Source of the DNA: Desulfovibrio sp. Fe33
GTDB lineage: Bacteria; Desulfobacterota; Desulfovibrionia; Desulfovibrionales; Desulfovibrionaceae
Assembly: GCF_028532725.1 (NCBI RefSeq)
Contig: NZ_JAQKGU010000002.1
Coordinates: 124,001-188,000, forward strand
Direction of reading: 5' to 3'
Length of the DNA: 64,000 nucleotides
The first letter of the stretch is position 1; each line of letters opens with the position of its first letter. Made by a program: the position numbers and the translations under genes. Below are positions 7,514-15,459 of the stretch, piece by piece. A model generated the notes under the pieces. That model was not told the DNA's origin. It did no database searches and saw nothing but the letters and a program-made list of their open reading frames with translations.

Positions 7514-8146
7514 ATGAGACAAATTTTATTCGTTTTACTCACCATGCTTCTGTGCTCGACCACAGCCTTTTCGGCTCAAATCGATCTTTCGAATCTGACA
7601 CCCTCCGGTACGTTTTTTAACGGAACGGACAACATCACTGACGGGTATGTTCCCAATGAAGGGTATTACTGGATGTCGCCGGAATCCACTTACTTCAGAG
7701 CCTACGACGGCGACCAGGAAGAGATTCTCTTCGATCTGGGCGCGCTGTACCGGGTGGACGACATGTTGCTGTCCGTGGACAACAACGACACCTATTATAT
7801 GGAATATCTCAACGAAGACAGCGGGCTTTGGGTGAACCTGTTCACCATCCAGAACGAGTACGGCGAAATCGGCGGGGGGCTTGATACCATGACGACGTAT
7901 GAAGGCGGCGAATACATCAGCGGTATCGACTTCGCCAGTGTGGAGACACGGTATCTGAAGTTCTGGGCCGATCCCGCGAACGATTCTTCTGTCGGCGACC
8001 GCAACTTCGCCATAGGCGAAATCCAGGCCTTCGGCGAATTGGCGCAGAACGGCCAGACGCCGCCCGTGCCGGAACCCTCCACCGTGCTGTTGCTGGGGAT
8101 CGGGATTGCCGGTCTCGCCTGGGCGGGAAGACGGCGCAACCAGTAG
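7514..8146 (+). CDS. PEP-CTERM sorting domain protein (exported)
   Basis: 210 residues. A signal peptide (about 1-20) is followed by a 160-residue acidic, Tyr/Asp/Asn-rich beta-sandwich-like domain resembling discoidin/PEP-CTERM ectodomains. A canonical sorting tail follows: VPEPS, then a hydrophobic LLLGIGIAGLAWAG segment and the basic terminus RRRNQ. Such tails are processed by exosortase, and the products go to the cell surface or extracellular matrix alongside exopolysaccharide. No exosortase gene is in this window. AGGGGG lies about 10 nt before the ATG. The gene is monocistronic, flanked by strong terminators. Confidence 0.85.
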   Translation: MRQILFVLLTMLLCSTTAFSAQIDLSNLTPSGTFFNGTDNITDGYVPNEGYYWMSPESTYFRAYDGDQEEILFDLGALYRVDDMLLSVDNNDTYYMEYLNEDSGLWVNLFTIQNEYGEIGGGLDTMTTYEGGEYISGIDFASVETRYLKFWADPANDSSVGDRNFAIGEIQAFGELAQNGQTPPVPEPSTVLLLGIGIAGLAWAGRRRNQ

Positions 8147-8171
8147 TTTTCGCGCATGTCGACGCGACAAG

Positions 8172-8199
8172 GGACCGGCTGGAGCCGGTCCTTTTTTTT
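8172..8199 (+). terminator. Rho-independent terminator of the PEP-CTERM gene
   Basis: GGACCGGC/GCCGGTCC stem with a TGGA loop and eight T residues. Confidence 0.92.
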
Positions 8200-8221
8200 G
8201 CGGCCGTGCGCGGCCTTCGGA

Positions 8222-9469
8222 TCAGTCGAAATCCGCCAGCAGCGCGCTGATCTGGATGCCCGCGACAACCGGGTGTTCGCGGTATTTCAGTTGGATGCGA
8301 TAGAGGGCGTGGTGGAGCTGGCCCGACGAGATGCCGTTCTTGAGCGCCGTATGGGCCTCGATGTAGGCGGCGATGGAGTCCGATATCTTGAGAAGCGGGC
8401 CGTCCTTGGGGTCCAGGGTGTCGTGGTTGTATTTCCCGGCGAGGTCGGAATCGGACGTTTCGGTGACGGTCCCGTCCAGTACCACCGTGGCCTTGAATTC
8501 GCTGCCCACCTCCAGGCCGAGGAAGTATTCCAGCCGGTCGGCTATGTCCCCGTACCCGCCTTCGCGCAGGGGAGTGAGCACCACCCGGTGCAGCTCGAGA
8601 ATTTCGTATTCGTGAATCAGGTCGCTGATGTCGCTGGAAGCCGCCTTTACCGGGGATATGATGTCCCGGGTGAGCAGTTCCGGCAGGTCGTGGAACAGGC
8701 CCGAGAAGAAGTTGTTCTGGCTGCGGGCGCGGCACGCCCCCACCTCCATGGAGAAGAACCAGGAGTAGGCGGCCACGATGAACATGTGGCCTAGCACCGA
8801 AGTCTCGGGCACGCGGGGAGTCTGGGACCAGCGTTTCTGGAACCGGAGGCGGCCGCACATGCGGGCGAACCCGCCGAGGACCGTGCCGTCCTCGTCCAGC
8901 AACTCGGCCACGCCCTTGAGGTCGCGCATGGCCTCCAGCCTGTCGATGAAGCTCTGTTCGATTTCCGTCAGTTCGTGGTCCATGCGGTTGATGGACTTGA
9001 GCAGCTTGAACTCGGAATAACTGGCGTAAAGATGGGCGGCGTGCAGGATGCGCCGGGCCAGTCCCTTGTCCTCGGGGTGCATGAGATAGTCGCTCATGCG
9101 GCGGATGAAGTCCTCGCCAAGCGGCATGATGCGCGGGGTCAGCTCTTCGAGGACCCAGTTCGTCAGGGTGCGGTAGTCCTCGGCGTTTTCCTTGATGCGG
9201 TAGAAGACCGGCGGCTTGATGTCCGTAATGACCAGCCGGTAGAGGTAGTCGAAGATGCCGCCCTCGATGATCGACTCGCCCAGGGCGCGCTTGCGCGCCA
9301 CGTCCATGTCGCGGGAGTTGAGCAGGAAGAGCAGCCAGGCGACGATCATCTTGTGGCCCTGCTTGTCCACTTCCACCAGCTCCATGGGCCGCAGCTTGTC
9401 GTTCCATCGCTTCATGAACGCGCCGGAAAAAATGAGTTCGAGCAGGCTTTTTCGTATGATGACGGACAT
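8222..9469 (-). CDS. HD-domain protein, YfbR-like metal-dependent phosphohydrolase
   Basis: 415 residues, cytoplasmic. The centre carries an HD-domain signature: ETSVLGHMFIVAAYS supplies the first His, and GLFHDLPELLTRDIISPVK is the HD pair typical of YfbR-type 5'-nucleotidases. A later aspartate lies in KISDSIAAYIEAH. The N-terminal 200 residues are helical and lack a match I can name. The start at MSVIIRKS is favoured by GGGAG 8 nt upstream over a longer in-frame start. The gene ends against the PEP-CTERM terminator and is transcribed alone. The substrate is unknown, possibly a nucleotide. Confidence 0.7.
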   Translation of the reverse strand: MSVIIRKSLLELIFSGAFMKRWNDKLRPMELVEVDKQGHKMIVAWLLFLLNSRDMDVARKRALGESIIEGGIFDYLYRLVITDIKPPVFYRIKENAEDYRTLTNWVLEELTPRIMPLGEDFIRRMSDYLMHPEDKGLARRILHAAHLYASYSEFKLLKSINRMDHELTEIEQSFIDRLEAMRDLKGVAELLDEDGTVLGGFARMCGRLRFQKRWSQTPRVPETSVLGHMFIVAAYSWFFSMEVGACRARSQNNFFSGLFHDLPELLTRDIISPVKAASSDISDLIHEYEILELHRVVLTPLREGGYGDIADRLEYFLGLEVGSEFKATVVLDGTVTETSDSDLAGKYNHDTLDPKDGPLLKISDSIAAYIEAHTALKNGISSGQLHHALYRIQLKYREHPVVAGIQISALLADFD

Positions 9470-9583
9470 GAACGCTCCCTGGGTTGTATCGTGCGGATCA
9501 AGATTGCCGAAAATGGCCGGTGAAGGCAATACGCCCGGTTAAAGTCGTGTCCAAACACCGCTTGTAAAAAACCTTCTCCAGAT

Positions 9584-9607
9584 GTATACAAATTCGAAAT
9601 TGTTAAC
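9584..9607. promoter_or_regulatory. Imperfect 24-bp palindrome upstream of the metal transporter genes
   Basis: The dyad is centred on TTCGAA, with flanking ACAA/TTGT arms (18 of 24 positions symmetric), about 67 bp before the cbiM start. Its position suggests an operator for a metal regulator such as NikR or Fur, but it does not match the NikR consensus well. Confidence 0.3.
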
Positions 9608-9673
9608 ACGCAAGCGGAATGAGCCCGGATTTCGGGTGGTTGATCCGCCCGCGATCAAGCCAAGCAGGTCTGT

Positions 9674-10270
9674 ATGCACATTTCGGAAGGGGTCCTTTCC
9701 GGTCCCGTTCTCTTGGGCGGGGCGGTCCTTACCGTGGCCGGAATGGCCGTCGGGCTGCGAAAGATCGACTACGACCGGGTCATGTCCGTGGCCATTCTGT
9801 CCGCAGCCTTTTTCATAGCCTCCCTCATCCATGTTCCCATCGGCCCGGCCAACGGCCACCTCATTCTGGGCGGACTGCTCGGCGTGGTCCTGGGCTGGGC
9901 GGCCTTTCCTTCCATCCTGGTGGCCCTGACGCTTCAGGCCGTGCTTTTCCAGTATGGCGGGCTGACTTCGCTTGGCGTGAACTGTTTCGACATGGCCGCG
10001 CCCGCCGTGCTTTGCTATTATATCTTCCGGCCCATGCTCGCGAAAGGTTCGGGCAGCCGGTTCGCGGCCGCCTTTGCCTGCGGTTTCCTGGCCATGCTGC
10101 TGAGCGCGACCTTGACCGCGGGGGCACTGGCACTGTCCGGCGACGAGTTCCGCGAAGCCGCCCAGGTGCTTTTCATCGCCCATCTGCCCATCATGGCGGT
10201 CGAGGGCGTCATCACCGGCTTCGCCTATTCCTTCCTGGCCAAGGTCAAGCCCGAGGTGCTGAGCTGCTGA
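9674..10270 (+). CDS. cbiM: Nickel/cobalt ECF transporter S-component (CbiM/NikM family)
   Basis: 198 residues with about six membrane segments. The protein begins MHISEGVLS, the invariant CbiM/NikM N-terminus, whose His2 helps coordinate the metal in the membrane. HVPIGPANGHLILGG and GVNCFDMAAPAVLCYY are further family motifs. It is the substrate-binding core of an energy-coupling-factor importer for Ni2+ or Co2+. The Shine-Dalgarno sequence is weak. It is followed 42 bp later by a CbiL/NikL-like gene, but no CbiQ transmembrane or CbiO ATPase gene follows, so those subunits must be encoded elsewhere. Ni versus Co cannot be decided from the sequence. Confidence 0.85.
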   Translation: MHISEGVLSGPVLLGGAVLTVAGMAVGLRKIDYDRVMSVAILSAAFFIASLIHVPIGPANGHLILGGLLGVVLGWAAFPSILVALTLQAVLFQYGGLTSLGVNCFDMAAPAVLCYYIFRPMLAKGSGSRFAAAFACGFLAMLLSATLTAGALALSGDEFREAAQVLFIAHLPIMAVEGVITGFAYSFLAKVKPEVLSC

Positions 10271-10311
10271 GGCGGCCCGGAAGCGTTATTTCACAATTTG
10301 GAGGAGTTGCC

Positions 10312-10950
10312 ATGAACCGTTTGATTCTCGCCGTGTGCATCGCCATGGCCGCGACCCTGTGTCTGGCCGCGGCGTCCGAGGCCCACAAGGTGAATATCTT
10401 CGCTTATGTGGACGGCGACCGTATCGTCACGGACAGCGGCTACAGCCGTTCCAACCGCGTCCATCAGGGCGAGGTCGAGGTCTACGACGCTGGTACCGGA
10501 GACAAGCTTCTGAGCGGCCGGACTGACGATCAAGGCGTGTTCGCCTTCGTCATCCCCGAGGCGGCCCGTGAAAAGGAAATGGATTTGCGGCTCCTGCTCA
10601 AGGCCGGACAGGGGCATCAGGCGGAATGGACCGTGAAGTACGAGGAATTCGCCGACGCCCCAAGGCCTGCGTCCGATATGGTCGCCGAGGAGGCTCCTGC
10701 CGCCGCCCCGGCCGTGCCTGCGGTTTCGGCGGCTCCCGCGTCGCCCGTCGTGTCCATGGAGGCCGCAGCGGGCGGGCTTACCGCCGCGCAGGTGGAAAGC
10801 ATCGTCAAGCGCGAGGTGGAGCCGCTCAAGCGCATGGTGGCCGAGCTGCACGATACCGGGCCGTCCATGACCGAGATAATCGGCGGCATCGGCTGGATTT
10901 TCGGCCTGTTCGGTGTGGCGGCCTACATGAAGAGCCGCCGGAGACCATAA
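10312..10950 (+). CDS. CbiL/NikL-like accessory component of the nickel/cobalt ECF transporter
   Basis: 212 residues. A signal peptide (about 1-24, ending EA) leads into AHKVNIFAYVDGDRI, the conserved start of CbiL/NikL proteins; the mature protein opens with a histidine near its N-terminus that could touch the metal. A carboxypeptidase-regulatory-like beta domain (about 25-115) is followed by a Pro/Ala-rich linker, a short coiled segment, and one C-terminal membrane anchor (IIGGIGWIFGLFGVAAYM) with a basic tail. GGAGG sits 7 nt before the ATG. It is cotranscribed with cbiM and closed by a terminator. Confidence 0.72.
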   Translation: MNRLILAVCIAMAATLCLAAASEAHKVNIFAYVDGDRIVTDSGYSRSNRVHQGEVEVYDAGTGDKLLSGRTDDQGVFAFVIPEAAREKEMDLRLLLKAGQGHQAEWTVKYEEFADAPRPASDMVAEEAPAAAPAVPAVSAAPASPVVSMEAAAGGLTAAQVESIVKREVEPLKRMVAELHDTGPSMTEIIGGIGWIFGLFGVAAYMKSRRRP

Positions 10951-10981
10951 TCCCGCCAATTCACCCAAAAAATCAGACTTG

Positions 10982-11014
10982 AAAGGTCGCGATTGTTGTC
11001 GCGGCCTTTTTTTT
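10982..11014 (+). terminator. Rho-independent terminator of the cbiM operon
   Basis: An 11-bp stem with one G-T wobble, a 6-nt loop and a run of eight T residues. Confidence 0.9.
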
Positions 11015-11145
11015 GTGTTAATCCCCTTCGTAAATATACGGGATTGCCCCGGCGGGTTTTGCCGGGGAAACGCCGCATGGCCGATGGGACGCTTTCGGCG
11101 GGAGGGGAAGGACCGCCGATACTGTCCAAAGCCCATTGCGGCTAG

Positions 11146-11176
11146 GTACGCGCGTACGGCATTCGTGTCGAATGCC
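11146..11176. promoter_or_regulatory. Two adjacent perfect dyads upstream of the Rrf2 gene
   Basis: GTACGCGCGTAC is a perfect 12-bp palindrome. It abuts GGCATTCG-TGT-CGAATGCC, an 8-bp inverted repeat with a 3-nt centre. The pair lies about 75 bp before the rrf2 start and is a natural candidate for autoregulation; no binding evidence exists. Confidence 0.45.
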
Positions 11177-11252
11177 GGGGTGCGTCCGGCGCGCTTTCGG
11201 CCGGGAAATCGATGAAACGCTCAAGCACAGTAACCAACAAAAGGGGCCACAC

Positions 11253-11705
11253 ATGAAACTGACCACACGGAGCCGCTACGGCACCCGCATGATGCTCGAT
11301 ATTGCGCAGCACGGTAAGGAAGGACCTGTGCGCATTCAGGACATCGCCGATCGCCAGGGCGTTTCCGCCAAGTATCTGGAAAAACTCATTCGCAAGCTCA
11401 AGGAAGTGGGCTTCGTCAAGTCCAAGCGCGGTCCTCGCGGCGGCCATTCCCTGGCCAAGCCCGCGTCGGAAATCCCCATCGGAGAGGTGGTCCATGCCCT
11501 GGAGGGGGATGGCTCCCTGGTGGAGTGCCGCTCCGGCGACAAGGGGTGTGCCCGCATGAAGGACTGCCTGACGCGGAGGCTGTGGCAGGAGGCCGCCGAC
11601 GCCATGTACGACCGGCTGAACACCTTCACCTTGGCCGACCTCATCAATGATGCCGAGCAGTGCGGCAGCTCCTCGGTGGAGCCGTGGAGCCGCGGCGGAT
11701 TCTGA
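11253..11705 (+). CDS. Rrf2/IscR-family transcriptional regulator with three cysteines
   Basis: 150 residues. An N-terminal winged helix (MKLTTRSRYGTRMMLDIA, then IADRQGVSAKYLEKLIRKLKEVG and the wing KSKRGPRGGHSL) precedes the cluster-binding loop ECRSGDKGCARMKDC with the C-x7-C-x5-C spacing region of IscR/NsrR/RsrR-type regulators. It probably senses iron-sulfur status, NO or redox state. There is no isc or suf gene nearby, so the regulon is not given by context. GGGG lies about 7 nt before the ATG. Twin dyads upstream suggest autoregulation. Confidence 0.85.
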   Translation: MKLTTRSRYGTRMMLDIAQHGKEGPVRIQDIADRQGVSAKYLEKLIRKLKEVGFVKSKRGPRGGHSLAKPASEIPIGEVVHALEGDGSLVECRSGDKGCARMKDCLTRRLWQEAADAMYDRLNTFTLADLINDAEQCGSSSVEPWSRGGF

Positions 11706-11817
11706 TTCGTCCGGACGCATTGCGTGCGGCCGTCACCTGATTCTCCTTCTTCAAACGCTTGTTTGCGGAGAGCAAGTGTGTAAGAGTGGAGCTGGCGAAA
11801 ACCGCCGGGAGGGTGTC

Positions 11818-12459
11818 ATGGCCAGAATCCTTCGCGACCCGGTAAGCGGGCTGACGCACTGCATTGCAGCGGGCTTGGCCGTGCTCGGCACGGTCCTGCT
11901 CATCCTGCGTGCGGTCAGCCCGGTCCTGCCGTGGCACATTGTCACCTTTTCCATCTTCGGCGGGGGCATGATCCTGCTCTACACCGCCTCGACCCTGTAC
12001 CATTGGCTGCCCGTGAGCGAGGATTGGGTCCTGTTCCTGCGCCGCGTGGATCATTCCATGATTTTCTTCTACATAGCGGCCACCTACACGCCCATCTGCC
12101 TGATTCCCCTGCGCGGTCCGTGGGGCTGGTCCCTGTTCGGGGTCATCTGGGGGCTGGCGCTGTCCGGCATCGTCATGAAGGTCTTCTGGATCACCGCCCC
12201 GCGCTGGCTGTCCACCGCCATCTACCTGGGCATGGGCTGGCTCGCTTTGGTCGGCATTTATCCTTTGGTCATGGCCATGCCCCCGGCTTCGCTTGTCTGG
12301 CTTGTGGCGGGCGGCGTGGTTTACTCCCTGGGCGCGGTCGTCTACGCCGTCAAGTGGCCGGACCCGTTCCCCAAGCGATTCGGTTTCCACGAGATATTCC
12401 ATCTCTTCGTCATCGGCGGCTCATTCTGCCACTTCGTGGTCATGTACTGGTACGTCTAG
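11818..12459 (+). CDS. Hemolysin III / YqfA-type (PAQR-like) membrane protein
   Basis: 213 residues with seven predicted membrane segments. The metal-coordinating family residues are present: STLYHW in the second helix region, RRVDHSMIFFYIAATYTP, and the C-terminal GFHEIFHLFVIGGSFCHF. Together they give the Ser/His/Asp/His/His zinc set of the PAQR superfamily. Bacterial members are called hemolysin III but are more likely lipid hydrolases or membrane-stress proteins. GGGAGGG lies 7-8 nt before the ATG. It is a separate unit from the rrf2 gene, with a gap of 112 bp. Confidence 0.85.
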   Translation: MARILRDPVSGLTHCIAAGLAVLGTVLLILRAVSPVLPWHIVTFSIFGGGMILLYTASTLYHWLPVSEDWVLFLRRVDHSMIFFYIAATYTPICLIPLRGPWGWSLFGVIWGLALSGIVMKVFWITAPRWLSTAIYLGMGWLALVGIYPLVMAMPPASLVWLVAGGVVYSLGAVVYAVKWPDPFPKRFGFHEIFHLFVIGGSFCHFVVMYWYV

Positions 12460-12525
12460 CAGCGGCTGCCGAAATCCGTGAGCAGGCTTTTCAGGAGTAC
12501 GCGGCCGGTCCTCGCGCGGGCCGCG

Positions 12526-13869
12526 CTACACTGCGGCCGTACGCGCTCTGCTTAACGCATTCAGCCTTCTTTGAATGGCTTCTCCGGGAGCCTCGTTCCG
12601 GGGAGCGGCCGGGGTGGAGCCGCCTTTCCGGGCGAAGCCCGCATCCGTGCCGTAGGCCGCACAGTGCAGAAGCGCTATATTCATGAGGTATAAGTGCGTC
12701 TGTTCTAAATCCCACTGCCAGAAGAAACGGATGGCGGTGGGACAGACCGCCTGGAGAAGGAAAACGGAGAGAATGTAGGCGCCCCATCGGCGGTAACGGC
12801 GGCTGGTCGGCATTCCCTGGAATCGGGAGTGCGGTTTTGCCACGGTGAGCCGGTGCAGCATGGCGAGGAGGGCCAGGTATACGAGGATGCATCCGGCAAT
12901 GGCGAACGTGAGCACCTCGCCTTGGGTGGCGGCGTTTTTGTGCGTGATTATCAGGCTGGCCACCGTCGCGCCGATGGTGAGAGATTGGATCAGAATGTAC
13001 GCCATGGAGTATTTGAAGCTCCGCCATCGGCTGTCCGTCGTCTTCGGCACGATGGCGAGCTTTACCTTCGCCATGATGGGCTGGACCATGAAAAGGAACA
13101 GGATCAGCGGGAATATTCCGGCCAGCCATGCCGCTTCGGAGCCCTCGCGGGCCAGAACAAAGGGACCCACGATGGCGAGCAGGGCGAACAGGCCGACGAA
13201 AATGAAAAAGCGGAGCCAGCGGCGGGACCGGCTTTCGAAATCGAGGAACCTGGCCGGACGGAGCACCGTGAGATACAGCGTCATCGGCAGATATATGAAC
13301 GCCATTATCATGGAGAGCATTACCGGCAGGGCCGAGTTCGGCACGCCGTTTTGGGCCAGTGGTTTGCGGAGCAGCACGGCAAGCGCGGTGAAGACGGTGA
13401 AATAGGCCAGGGCGAAGAACACGCCCCTGGTGATGGGCGCGGCGGGGTATGCTTCAGGCGTCGTCGACGGTGACGGTGGAGCTTCTTCTGTTTCTCCGTC
13501 GTCCCATTCCTCGTTGGGGGAATACAGCATCCCCAGGAAAAGCAGGGCGGGGATGGCCAGGGTGATGTGGAAGGCCGGGGAATCGCTGTGCAGGAGCAGG
13601 AGCGCGGGCAGGAAGACCAGCCCGGCATACAGGAGGAGGTACATCAGCCAGCGCATGATACGCGTCGGCGTCGATTCGAAGGCGAACCGTTTTTGCGGCC
13701 GGAGGATAATCAGGTAAAGGCTCAAGGCCACGTAGAACAGGGCCGCCGCCGTTTGGGTAAGGGCATGGGCTTCGTTGGCCGCCGCGCCAAGGGACTGCGT
13801 CCATTGCTGAAGCAGAACGTAGGGCGGGTAGTAGAGGGCCAGGGCGATAAGATAGCGCTTCAGGTACAT
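12526..13869 (-). CDS. Polytopic membrane protein with internally duplicated modules, function unknown
   Basis: 447 residues with about ten to eleven hydrophobic segments. Residues around 50-110 and 210-270 repeat the same pattern: a membrane helix, then YLIILRPQKRFAFES versus YLTVLRPARFLDFES, then a basic stretch with RW and another helix (WLMYLLLYAGLVFL versus WLRFFIFVGLFALL). A third, weaker copy may follow. An acidic Pro/Ser/Thr loop (WDDGETEEAPPSPS) separates the first two units. I do not recognise the family. The start at MYLKRYL is chosen because it opens directly into a helix and has GGAG upstream; the longer in-frame extension would be untypical sequence. Confidence 0.6.
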   Translation of the reverse strand: MYLKRYLIALALYYPPYVLLQQWTQSLGAAANEAHALTQTAAALFYVALSLYLIILRPQKRFAFESTPTRIMRWLMYLLLYAGLVFLPALLLLHSDSPAFHITLAIPALLFLGMLYSPNEEWDDGETEEAPPSPSTTPEAYPAAPITRGVFFALAYFTVFTALAVLLRKPLAQNGVPNSALPVMLSMIMAFIYLPMTLYLTVLRPARFLDFESRSRRWLRFFIFVGLFALLAIVGPFVLAREGSEAAWLAGIFPLILFLFMVQPIMAKVKLAIVPKTTDSRWRSFKYSMAYILIQSLTIGATVASLIITHKNAATQGEVLTFAIAGCILVYLALLAMLHRLTVAKPHSRFQGMPTSRRYRRWGAYILSVFLLQAVCPTAIRFFWQWDLEQTHLYLMNIALLHCAAYGTDAGFARKGGSTPAAPRNEAPGEAIQRRLNALSRARTAAV

Positions 13870-14128
13870 GGCGGAACTCCATGGATGGCGGAACGAGCCG
13901 TTGAGTGGAAGCGCGAGGGTATGCGGGAGGGCGCACAAAAGGACGCTTTTGTGCCAGAGCAGAAAAATTAAATACCCTGGCGAATTCGGCGTTGTCAATG
14001 TGAAGGAGTGGCCTCTCTGGAGACCTGGGGGTTGTACGCGTTCGAGGATTTCCGCCTGCCGGGGTATCCTTCTTTTCATTTTTATCCAAACCTGTATTAT
14101 TTGATCTGAAAACCGTAAGGGAGGGTCT

Positions 14129-14650
14129 ATGAAGACTACTGATAAAGGCATGAATCCGTATCTGGCGGGAGCGTTGACCGGCCTGCTCCTGGCGCTTTCC
14201 GTGTTGCTGGCGGGCAAGTATTTCGGGGCGTCCACCTCTTATGTCCGCTCCGTGGGGCTGCTTGAGATGGCGGTGGCTCCCGGTCATGTCGAGGCCACGG
14301 ACTACTTCATGAAATACTTTGGCGCGAACGGCGGCATCGACTGGCAATGGCTGTTCGTCATCGGTATTTTTTTCGGCTCCTATCTGAGCGCGAATTTTAC
14401 CGGCTCCTTCGCCTGGACGCCGTTGCCGGAAATCTGGAAGGAGCGCTACGGCGAGCGGTCGGGGCTGCGTTTCCTTCTCGCTTTCGCTGGCGGGGCCATC
14501 GCCCTTTTCGGCGCGCGTATGGCCGGGGGCTGCCCCAGCGGGCACGGCCTGTCGGGCATGGCGCAGATGACGATCAGCGGAACGCTGGCCATGGTGGCGT
14601 TCTTTGTCGGCGGCGTCGCGACCGCCCGTATTCTCTACGGAGGGAAATAG
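14129..14650 (+). CDS. YeeE/YedE-family sulfur permease, first half
   Basis: 173 residues with about four membrane segments. The family signature GARMAGGCPSGHGLSGMAQ carries the conserved cysteine that relays thiosulfate or another sulfur species through the pore in YeeE/TsuA. Here the family's two halves are encoded as separate genes; the second starts 1 nt after this stop. GGGAGGG precedes the ATG. Substrate (thiosulfate, sulfite or persulfide sulfur) is not determined. Confidence 0.82.
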   Translation: MKTTDKGMNPYLAGALTGLLLALSVLLAGKYFGASTSYVRSVGLLEMAVAPGHVEATDYFMKYFGANGGIDWQWLFVIGIFFGSYLSANFTGSFAWTPLPEIWKERYGERSGLRFLLAFAGGAIALFGARMAGGCPSGHGLSGMAQMTISGTLAMVAFFVGGVATARILYGGK

Positions 14651-14651
14651 C

Positions 14652-15176
14652 ATGACGCTCGCAATGGGACTTTTTACCGGCGTGTTGTTCGGCGTGCTTT
14701 TACAGCGCGCCCGCGTGCTTCGTTTCGACAAGCAGCTCGGCGCACTTCTTTTCCGCGACATGACCATCGTCAAATTCATGTTTTCGGCAATCGTGGTCGC
14801 CGCCGTGCTCATTCACCTGTTCGTCGACCTCGGCCTGGTCTCCCTGTCCGTCAAGGCCACGTCGTTGGGCGGGCAGCTTGTCGGCGGCCTGCTGTTCGGC
14901 GTGGGTTGGGCGATTCTCGGCTACTGCCCGGGCACTGCCTGGGGCGCGTTCGGCGAAGGCCGTTTCGACGGCCTCTGGGGCATCCTCGGGGGCTGGTTCG
15001 GCGCAGCCCTGTATGCCGAGTTCTATCCGTCCATGCAGTCCACGGTTTTGTCCTGGGGAAACTACGGCAAGCTTACGTGGGCTTCGCTGCTCGGCGTCAA
15101 CCACTGGATTCCGGTCATCGTCCTGGCTGCGGGCGCAGTGGTGTTGTTCAGGTTCTTCGAGAAGAAGGGGCTGTAG
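14652..15176 (+). CDS. YeeE/YedE-family sulfur permease, second half
   Basis: 174 residues with about four to five membrane segments. It carries the partner cysteine motif GYCPGTAWGAFGEG, equivalent to the second half of single-chain YeeE. The start at MTLAMG is 1 nt after the previous stop, with GGAGGG 7 nt upstream inside the preceding gene. The two halves presumably form one channel, and their near-overlap implies coupled synthesis. A bidirectional terminator follows. Confidence 0.82.
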   Translation: MTLAMGLFTGVLFGVLLQRARVLRFDKQLGALLFRDMTIVKFMFSAIVVAAVLIHLFVDLGLVSLSVKATSLGGQLVGGLLFGVGWAILGYCPGTAWGAFGEGRFDGLWGILGGWFGAALYAEFYPSMQSTVLSWGNYGKLTWASLLGVNHWIPVIVLAAGAVVLFRFFEKKGL

Positions 15177-15297
15177 GCGTCCAGCGGCGGGCCTCGCGCG
15201 TGACGGTTCGCAGCGTCCCGCATACGCGCGTGGGCCTATGTTGTTTCGGAAACGATCGGGAAAGCGGCTGGAATCCGGGAAGGAGGAAGGCGCAAAA

Positions 15298-15333
15298 AAA
15301 GTGGGCGGCATCCGGGGTGCCGCCCACTTTTAT
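15298..15333. terminator. Bidirectional terminator (yedE pair / metS)
   Basis: A perfect 13-bp stem (AAAGTGGGCGGCA with its complement), 7-nt loop, an A-tract on the left and TTTTATTT on the right. It serves the convergent yedE and NSS-metS transcripts. Confidence 0.92.
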
Positions 15334-15348
15334 TTGTTCATGCGATGC

Positions 15349-15450
15349 CTAGTGGCGATTGTTCTTTATGGCCAGGCGGACGCAGTAGGCTGCGCCGCCC
15401 CAGGTCACGCCGAGGCCGACGCACATCATGATGATAGCGGGTACGGACAT
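15349..15450 (-). CDS. metS: MetS-type small subunit of the NSS transporter (33 residues)
   Basis: The 33-residue product begins MSVPAIIMMCVGLGVTWGG and ends in a basic KNNRH tail. It is one membrane helix with a cytoplasmic positive end. This matches the MetS family, the tiny partner found beside NSS-type MetP methionine/alanine importers and required for their activity. GGAGAA lies 5 nt upstream of the ATG. It follows the transporter gene after 9 nt and precedes the shared terminator, so both are one operon. Confidence 0.82.
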   Translation of the reverse strand: MSVPAIIMMCVGLGVTWGGAAYCVRLAIKNNRH

Positions 15451-15459
15451 AGTGTTCTC

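Noticed and set aside
9530-9673. Cobalamin or nickel riboswitch upstream of cbiM
   Set aside because: The region is under 150 bp and lacks a B12-box or the NiCo four-way-junction pattern.
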